Source of the DNA: Candidatus Sericytochromatia bacterium S15B-MN24 CBMW_12
GTDB lineage: Bacteria; Cyanobacteriota; Sericytochromatia; S15B-MN24; UBA4093
Assembly (NCBI GenBank): GCA_002083825.1
Contig: DAZV01000051.1
Location: forward strand, 46,627-110,626
Length of the DNA stretch: 64,000 bases
Direction: 5' to 3'
Shown here: in pieces, positions 58,972 through 64,000 of the stretch
Numbering within the stretch: position 1 is the first letter of the stretch
Layout of the letters: every line of letters starts with the position of its first letter
Program-made: the position numbers and the translations under genes
Notes under the pieces: generated by a model
Seen by the model: only the letters and a program-made list of their open reading frames with translations
What the model was told of the DNA's origin: nothing
The model's database searches: none

Positions 58972-60399
58972 ATGATGCTTAGCAGCCGCGAAGTCGAACG
59001 TCCTATGCGGCAGGAACAAACGGCCCGAGGGTCGGCAGAAAGGGGATCTCCGATGGTACAGAAGATGGATGGCGGCAGCAACCTCCGGTGGAACATCCAC
59101 CCGGCGGATGCGAATAAGGACGGCAGGATCACCCGCCAAGAAGCCCAGAAGTACGTCGAATCTAAGATTCCTGCGGCCAAGCCGCCCGAAGCCAAACCCT
59201 CGGCTGACGTCAACCAGGCCAAGTACCCCACGGTCGGCGAGGCGATCGAGAACACGCTCACCAATGCCAAGAACGAGTTCTTCGAGAGCGCCAAGATAGC
59301 GGGGGTCATGGCGATCCCCGGCGTCAACGTCGCCGCCGGCATGGTTTACGGCCGCCACATGAGCGAAGCCCGCAAGGAAATTGCCCAGCTTCCCATGGAT
59401 CCGGACGGGAAGTGGAAGAGCGAGGCCCGCGCCATCGTCAGCAAGCACCACGAGGCGGCTGAAGACGAGATCGTCGCCCTCCCGAGCAAGGTGGCTCAGG
59501 GCGCGGTCACCGCGGTGGAAAATGCGGTCGACGGCGCCGTCGACGCGGCGGAGACCGTCTGGGGCGGAGTCACCGATGCCGCCGGATCGGCATGGGATTT
59601 CGCCAAGACCGAAGTTCCCCGGGCCGCCAAGGCAATTGGCCAAGACGTCGCCGTCCTCGCCATCATGGCCAACCCCCTGGGAGCCGCTCCTAGCGCCATC
59701 ATTGTCGGCAACCACGTCGCGCAGGCCCACAAGCGCATCATGGACCTCCCCATGGACCCCGAAGGCAAATGGAAGGACCAGGCCCACGCCATCGTCGGCG
59801 AGGAAATGGCCGAAGCCAAGCAGGAGATCCTGGGACTTCCCGGCCGGGCATGGACAGGGGTCAAGGACGTCTCCTCGGCCATCTACACCGGAGCTCGCGA
59901 TGCCGGCGCCTTCGTGGTCGATGGCGCGGTCGTCGCCGGCGAGGCCATCGCGCTGGCCGGTGAGGTCGTGATCGACGACATGGTGGCCGGCGCCAAGGAA
60001 GCCGGAAAGACCGTGGTCGGTGGCGTCGTCGCCACCGGCGAGGCCATCGCGGATGCCGGCGCATTCGTGGTCGATGGCGCGGTCGTCGCCGGCGAGGCCA
60101 TCGCGCTGGCCGGTGAGGTCGTGATCGACGACATGGTGGCCGGCGCCAAGGAAGCCGGAAAGACCGTGGTCGGTGGCGTCGTCGCCACCGGCGAGGCCAT
60201 CGCGGATGCCGGCGCATTCGTGGTCGATGGCGCGGTCGTCGCCGGCGAGGCCATCGCGCTGGCCGGCGAGGTCGTGATCGACGACATGGTGGCTGGCGCC
60301 AAAGAAGCCGGAAAGGCCGTGGAGCAGTCCTTCGATCAGGCGCGCAAGGGCCTGGGTGGAGCCTTCGAGAGCTTCGGCCGCTGGATCTCCGGCGACTAA
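58972..60399 (+). CDS. EF-hand protein with tandem Ala/Gly-rich repeats
   Basis: The 475-residue product has a perfect EF-hand loop (DANKDGRITRQE, residues 46-57). Two related modules of about 125 residues follow, each with PMDPxGKWK and a helical stretch, then 2.7 copies of a 51-residue repeat (residues 310 to about 446; AGAFVVDGAVVAGEAIALAG). The repeats are amphipathic, recalling LEA or lipid-binding helices. No signal peptide is obvious. CGGAGG precedes ATG 58972; ATG 59053 with AAAGGGGAT is an alternative. Confidence 0.75.
   Translation: MMLSSREVERPMRQEQTARGSAERGSPMVQKMDGGSNLRWNIHPADANKDGRITRQEAQKYVESKIPAAKPPEAKPSADVNQAKYPTVGEAIENTLTNAKNEFFESAKIAGVMAIPGVNVAAGMVYGRHMSEARKEIAQLPMDPDGKWKSEARAIVSKHHEAAEDEIVALPSKVAQGAVTAVENAVDGAVDAAETVWGGVTDAAGSAWDFAKTEVPRAAKAIGQDVAVLAIMANPLGAAPSAIIVGNHVAQAHKRIMDLPMDPEGKWKDQAHAIVGEEMAEAKQEILGLPGRAWTGVKDVSSAIYTGARDAGAFVVDGAVVAGEAIALAGEVVIDDMVAGAKEAGKTVVGGVVATGEAIADAGAFVVDGAVVAGEAIALAGEVVIDDMVAGAKEAGKTVVGGVVATGEAIADAGAFVVDGAVVAGEAIALAGEVVIDDMVAGAKEAGKAVEQSFDQARKGLGGAFESFGRWISGD
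59899..60315 (+). repeat. 153-bp tandem repeat inside the EF-hand gene
   Basis: Copies start at 59899, 60052 and 60205. The first two are complete and almost identical at DNA level; the third matches to about 60315. The unit is a multiple of three and keeps the frame, so it is a recent in-frame expansion. Confidence 0.92.
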
Positions 60400-60405
60400 G
60401 CCAAA

Positions 60406-60453
60406 ATCCAAGACCAGGGGCCCGGGTAAGAACCCGGGCCCCTGGTCTTGGAT
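60406..60453 (+). terminator. 22-bp perfect bidirectional hairpin
   Basis: Arms 60406-60427 and 60432-60453 are perfectly complementary around a 4-nt loop between the converging EF-hand and pepP genes. AAAA precedes the left arm, giving a U-run for minus-strand transcripts. Confidence 0.8.
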
Positions 60454-60463
60454 AGAATTTGGA

Positions 60464-61774
60464 TCAAACCGCGGCGGGCTGGGCCTGCGCCATCACGCGT
60501 TCGATGTCGTCGATGGCCTTGGGCACCTCGCGGGTGAGCACCTCGTGCCCCGATGCCGTGACCAAGATGTCGTCCTCGATCCGGATCCCGATGCCCCAGT
60601 ACTTCGGATCCACGCCTTCCGAACCCTCGGCGATGTAGAGACCGGGCTCCACCGTCAGCGCCATTCCAGGTTCGAGCGAGCGCCACTCCGCGCCGACCTT
60701 GTAACGGCCCACGTCGTGGACGTCGATTCCGATCCAGTGGCTGGTCTTGTGCATGTAGAAGCGCCGATAAGCCTCGGAAGCTATCAGCTCGTCCACGTCC
60801 CCTTGCAGGATACCCAGCCGAACCATCCCCTCGGTCAGGATCCTCACCGCCGTTTCATGAACCGCATGATAGGATCGTCCCGGCTGAACCTGGGCGATCG
60901 CCGCCAGTTCAGCCTCCAGCACCACTTCGTAAACCTCCCGCTGCGCGGGGCTGAAGCGCCCATTGACGGGGAAGGTGCGCGTGATGTCCGAGGCGTAGAA
61001 CTCGTACTCGGCCCCCGCATCGATGAGAACCAGGTCCCCGTCCTTCATCACCGCGTCGTTCTCGACGTAGTGCAGAATGCAACCGTTGTTCCCGCTCCCC
61101 ACGATCGACCCATAGGCTGGGCCCATCGCGCCGCGCTTGCGGAAGACGTACTCGATTTCGGCCTGAAGTTCGTACTCATGCATCCCGGGACGTGAGACCT
61201 GCATGGCCCGGGTATGGGCCTCCGCCGCGATGGAAGCGGCCTTGCGCATCCGCTCGACCTCCGCGGGTGCCTTGATGAGCCGCCACTCGTGAAGCAACTC
61301 GCTCGGATCGATCATGGTCGTGGGTGCGGAAATGCCCTGGCGCGCCTTGGCCCTGACGCCGCCGAGCCACGCCATCACCCGCTCGTCGAACGCGGAGGAC
61401 TTGCCGAAGCGATAGTAGAGCTCGGGCTGGTTCTCGAGGTAGCGCGGCAGAATCTCGTCGATCATGGCAATCGGGTAGGCGACGTCCGCCTGGTAATCCT
61501 TGACCGCGCCCTCGGTGCCCGCTCGGCGGCCGTCCCAGGTTTCGCGCTCCGGATCGCGGGGCCGCACGAAGAGCACGACCCGATGCTCGGGATGGCCAGG
61601 AGCCAGCAAGAGCACCGACTCGGGTTCCTTGAAGCCGGTCAGGTAGAAGAAATCGGAGTCCTGACGGTACTCGAAGTCGAGGTCAGCGGTCCGATGTTGA
61701 ATACTGGCAGATGGAATGATGGCCACGGCGGAACCGATGGCTTGCATGAATTTCTCGCGGCGAGCTTGGAACAC
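60464..61774 (-). CDS. pepP: Xaa-Pro aminopeptidase (PepP type)
   Basis: This M24 metallopeptidase removes N-terminal residues before proline. The 436-residue length fits PepP. The N-terminal domain has SDFFYLTGFKEPESVLLL. The pita-bread domain carries IDAGAEYEFYASDITRTFP (two Asp ligands), HKTSHWIGIDVHD (His), LTVEPGLYI (Glu) and GIGIRIEDD (Glu). The start is GTG with AAGGAGG upstream. All five metal ligands are present. Confidence 0.95.
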   Translation of the reverse strand: MFQARREKFMQAIGSAVAIIPSASIQHRTADLDFEYRQDSDFFYLTGFKEPESVLLLAPGHPEHRVVLFVRPRDPERETWDGRRAGTEGAVKDYQADVAYPIAMIDEILPRYLENQPELYYRFGKSSAFDERVMAWLGGVRAKARQGISAPTTMIDPSELLHEWRLIKAPAEVERMRKAASIAAEAHTRAMQVSRPGMHEYELQAEIEYVFRKRGAMGPAYGSIVGSGNNGCILHYVENDAVMKDGDLVLIDAGAEYEFYASDITRTFPVNGRFSPAQREVYEVVLEAELAAIAQVQPGRSYHAVHETAVRILTEGMVRLGILQGDVDELIASEAYRRFYMHKTSHWIGIDVHDVGRYKVGAEWRSLEPGMALTVEPGLYIAEGSEGVDPKYWGIGIRIEDDILVTASGHEVLTREVPKAIDDIERVMAQAQPAAV

Positions 61775-61941
61775 GTTGCCCCTCCTTGTGAATCGCTCCG
61801 AATCTCCGTTTTACCAGATCCCGGAGCCGGGCGAAAGGGCAAGCCCCGGTTCGAACGCGATCGCCGCAGCGTCTCGTTTGGGAACCCGGCGACGAGGGCA
61901 TGAAGGACATGCAAGCTTCAATCCCCTGACAGGCTCGATTC

Positions 61942-62274
61942 ATGACCTTATCATTCTCCCTCGTCCTCCGGGCTGTCCACGACGGCCTCGGGACCGCCCG
62001 CGACCTCGAACTCGTTGTCCCCAGCGTCTTTGGACCGGAGCTGGTGGGTTCCCAGACGCTGTTGCCGGCCATTCGCGCCCGCGTCAGCGCGGAATCCGCC
62101 CGGACTGCTCTCGAATGGGCCGGCGATATCTGGTTTTCCGCATGGGCGGGCGATCCCCTCGATATGGACCCGTCCTACGTGCAGTTGCTGGAAGACTTCC
62201 TGGCGTCGCTCGTCGACCTTCCGCCGGGAGCCGAGGTCGGCTTCAGCGCACCTCCTGTTCCGGTCGGAACCTAG
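61942..62274 (+). CDS. Hypothetical protein
   Basis: The 110-residue product (MTLSFSLVLRAVHDGLG...) is acidic, with a likely helix pair and the stretch ALEWAGDIWFSAWAGDPLDM. No signal peptide, cysteines or known motif are seen. The ribosome site is weak (AGGC). A GC hairpin (62300-62319, TTGGGCG/CGCCCAA) follows the stop. It may be a small cytosolic adaptor; function unknown. Confidence 0.55.
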   Translation: MTLSFSLVLRAVHDGLGTARDLELVVPSVFGPELVGSQTLLPAIRARVSAESARTALEWAGDIWFSAWAGDPLDMDPSYVQLLEDFLASLVDLPPGAEVGFSAPPVPVGT

Positions 62275-62410
62275 CCCCCAGGCGGCCTTCTCCTTCCGTT
62301 TGGGCGTCACGCCGCCCAATCAGGCGTTTCTGGTAAAATGGAACTGCCGGTTGCACCGATGCAGCCAATCTACCGGTTCCCCATGACGCCTGAATGCTGA
62401 GGAGAAGACG

Positions 62411-63955
62411 ATGACCTCTGGGACCCAAACGCACGACGCCCAGTCGCTTCACGCCATGCGCGAGAAGATCCAACAGGGCGGCGCCGCCAAATACCACGAA
62501 AGCGCCAAGAAACAGGGCAAGCTCTTCGTTCGCGAGCGCCTGCGCCTCCTCTTCGACGAAGGCTTCGAAGTCGAGGACGCCATGTTCGCCAACTGCATGG
62601 CCGGCGATCTCCCCGCCGACGGCGTCTATACCGGACTCGGCAAGATCAACGGCCGCACCGTCGCCGTGATGGCCAACGACTCCACCGTCAAGGCCGGCTC
62701 CTGGGGCTCGCGCACCGTCGAGAAGATCCTTCGCATCCAGGAAACAGCCGCCAAGCTCCAGGTCCCGATGCTCTACCTCGTCGACTCCGCCGGCGCCCGC
62801 ATCACCGACCAGGTCGAGATGTTCCCCGGCCGTCGCGGCGCCGGCCGGATCTTCTTCAACCAGGTCAAGATGTCCGGATCCGTTCCCCAAGTTTGCCTCC
62901 TCTTCGGACCTTCGGCCGCAGGCGGAGCCTACATCCCCGCCTTCTGCGACATCGTCGTCATGGTCGAAGGCAATGCCTCGGCTTACCTTGGCAGTCCCCG
63001 CATGGCCGAGATGGTCATCGGCGAGAAGGTCACCCTCGAAGAGATGGGCGGCGCCCGCATGCATTGCTCGGTCTCGGGCGTCGGCGACGTCCTCGCCAAG
63101 ACCGAGGAAGAAGCCATCGGCTTCCTCAAGAACTACCTCGAGTTCTTCCCCCAGAACTACCTGCACAAGACCCCCGTCATCCCCTCCCTCGCGCCGAAGG
63201 CCGGCAAGCCGATTTCCGAGATCGTCCCCGCCAACCAGAACCAGCCTTTCAACATGGTCGATCTGATCAATCAGCTGATCGACGAGGGCTCCTTCGTCGA
63301 GATCAAGAAGCTCTTCGCCCAGGAAATGATCACGGGCTTCGCGCGGATCGGCGGCCGAGCGGTCGGCATCGTCGCCAACCAGCCCCGGGTCAAGGGCGGC
63401 GTGCTCTTCACCGACACCGCCGACAAGGCGACCCGTTTCATCTGGCTCTGCGACGCCTTCAACATCCCGCTGCTCTTCCTCATGGACGTGCCCGGCTTCA
63501 TGATAGGCTCCAAGGTCGAGCGCGAAGGCATCATCCGCCACGGAGCCAAGATGGTCTCCGCCGTTTCCGATGCGACCGTCCCCAAGATCTCCGTCATCGT
63601 CCGCAAGGCCTACGGCGCGGGCCTCTACGCCATGGCCGGCCCCGCCTTCGAGCCTGATGCCTGCATCGCGCTTCCCACCGCCAAGATTGCCGTCATGGGC
63701 CCCGAGGCCGCGGTCAACGCAGTTTACGCCAATAAGATCGCCGACTTGCCCGAGGCCGACCGTGCCGCCTTCATCGCCGAGAAGCGGGCCGAGTACGAGG
63801 CCGACATCGACCTCTTCCACCTCGCCGCCGAGATGGTGATCGACGACGTCGTCGAGCCGGATCTGCTTCGCAGCGAGCTCATCAAGCGCTTCGCCGCGTA
63901 CGAGAACAAGGTCGTCCCGCCGGCTCCCAAGCGCCGCTCGGTCCTGCCGGTCTAA
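62411..63955 (+). CDS. Acyl-CoA carboxylase beta subunit (carboxyltransferase)
   Basis: The carboxyltransferase moves CO2 from biotin to propionyl-, acetyl- or methylmalonyl-CoA. The 514-residue protein has the crotonase-like double domain: KLFVRERLRLLFDEGFEVED, LVDSAGARITDQVEMFPGR, the oxyanion FGPSAAGGAYIPAF, and the C-domain VKGGVLFTDTADKATRF, VPGFMIGSKVE and AYGAGLYAMAGPAFEPD. It matches the PccB/MmdA family. The biotin-carboxylase/BCCP subunit is not in the window but may lie downstream. GAGGAG precedes the ATG. Confidence 0.93.
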   Translation: MTSGTQTHDAQSLHAMREKIQQGGAAKYHESAKKQGKLFVRERLRLLFDEGFEVEDAMFANCMAGDLPADGVYTGLGKINGRTVAVMANDSTVKAGSWGSRTVEKILRIQETAAKLQVPMLYLVDSAGARITDQVEMFPGRRGAGRIFFNQVKMSGSVPQVCLLFGPSAAGGAYIPAFCDIVVMVEGNASAYLGSPRMAEMVIGEKVTLEEMGGARMHCSVSGVGDVLAKTEEEAIGFLKNYLEFFPQNYLHKTPVIPSLAPKAGKPISEIVPANQNQPFNMVDLINQLIDEGSFVEIKKLFAQEMITGFARIGGRAVGIVANQPRVKGGVLFTDTADKATRFIWLCDAFNIPLLFLMDVPGFMIGSKVEREGIIRHGAKMVSAVSDATVPKISVIVRKAYGAGLYAMAGPAFEPDACIALPTAKIAVMGPEAAVNAVYANKIADLPEADRAAFIAEKRAEYEADIDLFHLAAEMVIDDVVEPDLLRSELIKRFAAYENKVVPPAPKRRSVLPV

Positions 63956-63980
63956 ACGCTTCCTGAATAGCCGAGGCGGG

Positions 63981-64000
63981 CCTCCCCTTTTTGGGGGAGG
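63981..64000 (+). terminator. Terminator-like hairpin at the window edge
   Basis: CCTCCCC (63981-63987) and GGGGAGG (63994-64000) with a T-rich loop lie 26 nt past the carboxylase stop. The right side is cut by the window end. Confidence 0.5.

Noticed and set aside
59899..60315. Non-coding minisatellite
   Set aside because: The unit is a multiple of three, keeps one reading frame and encodes a consistent peptide, so it is a coding repeat.
1..64000. Mobile elements, prophage, integrases or defence islands
   Set aside because: No transposase, integrase, toxin-antitoxin, restriction or phage structural genes were recognised; the gene set is housekeeping and metabolic.

Overview
This is a GC-rich bacterial chromosome segment of ordinary gene density, with short intergenic gaps and no phage, transposase, integrase, CRISPR array or rRNA. 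Many lipoproteins, a small beta-barrel-like protein ending in Phe, and secreted cyclophilins suggest a diderm (two-membrane) bacterium. GTG and TTG starts are common. Placement near non-photosynthetic relatives of Cyanobacteria is only a weak impression; nothing here proves a phylum.

Layout. 1-6.1 kb: the first codons of proB, obg, a degenerate secreted cyclophilin, an M30-like metalloprotease lipoprotein, a zinc-ribbon protein and two envelope proteins. 6.2-13.4 kb: polX, a small acidic protein, a GH13 amylase lipoprotein, a DUF4932-type protein, and arginine deiminase behind a structured leader. 13.4-16.5 kb: a three-gene minus-strand operon of two TrkA/RCK proteins and an APC-fold transporter, read here as a possible K+ uptake system. 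16.6-19.6 kb: an MshEN-like protein and a sugar-acid operon (KDPG aldolase, MBL hydrolase, FAH-family enzyme). 19.6-25.4 kb: a membrane-anchored gamma-carbonic-anhydrase relative without its metal ligands, a secreted cyclophilin, a lipid kinase, a lipoprotein, and a GlsB / YtxH / mechanosensitive-channel stress cluster.

25.6-29.4 kb: a GT4 glycosyltransferase diverges from a trehalose-phosphate-synthase-like gene, which is followed by a non-HAD putative phosphatase. 29.5-38.4 kb: a tiny membrane protein, tRNA-Val, a FemAB/GNAT-like transferase, an HMA-like protein, a PHP lipoprotein, an esterase/rhodanese group, an M20 amidohydrolase, a ferredoxin, a UPF0173 hydrolase and a lipoprotein. 38.7-43.5 kb: a complete pyruvate dehydrogenase operon (E1a, E1b, E2, E3). 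44.3-48.2 kb: glycolate oxidase glcDEF preceded by a tiny membrane ORF. 48.4-57.1 kb: a membrane protein, DUF2726 protein, SDR, subtilase, queG, a GGDEF/STAS-like pair, a UbiB-family kinase and a PRC-barrel protein. 57.1-64 kb: an intergenic repeat pair, a C45-like lipoprotein without its nucleophile, an EF-hand protein with a fresh 153-bp tandem expansion, pepP, a small protein and an acyl-CoA carboxylase beta subunit.

The metabolic genes centre on carbon oxidation (PDH, glycolate oxidase, Entner-Doudoroff-type aldolase, acyl-CoA carboxylase) and on osmotic or envelope stress (possible trehalose synthesis, K+ transport, mechanosensitive channel, GlsB/YtxH). Most tail-to-tail gene pairs are separated by long, perfect GC-rich hairpins. 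The most interesting items are the two-gene disaccharide-phosphate pathway without a HAD phosphatase, the arcA leader, the degenerate carbonic anhydrase, the KimA/TrkA-like operon, and apparently leaderless obg.
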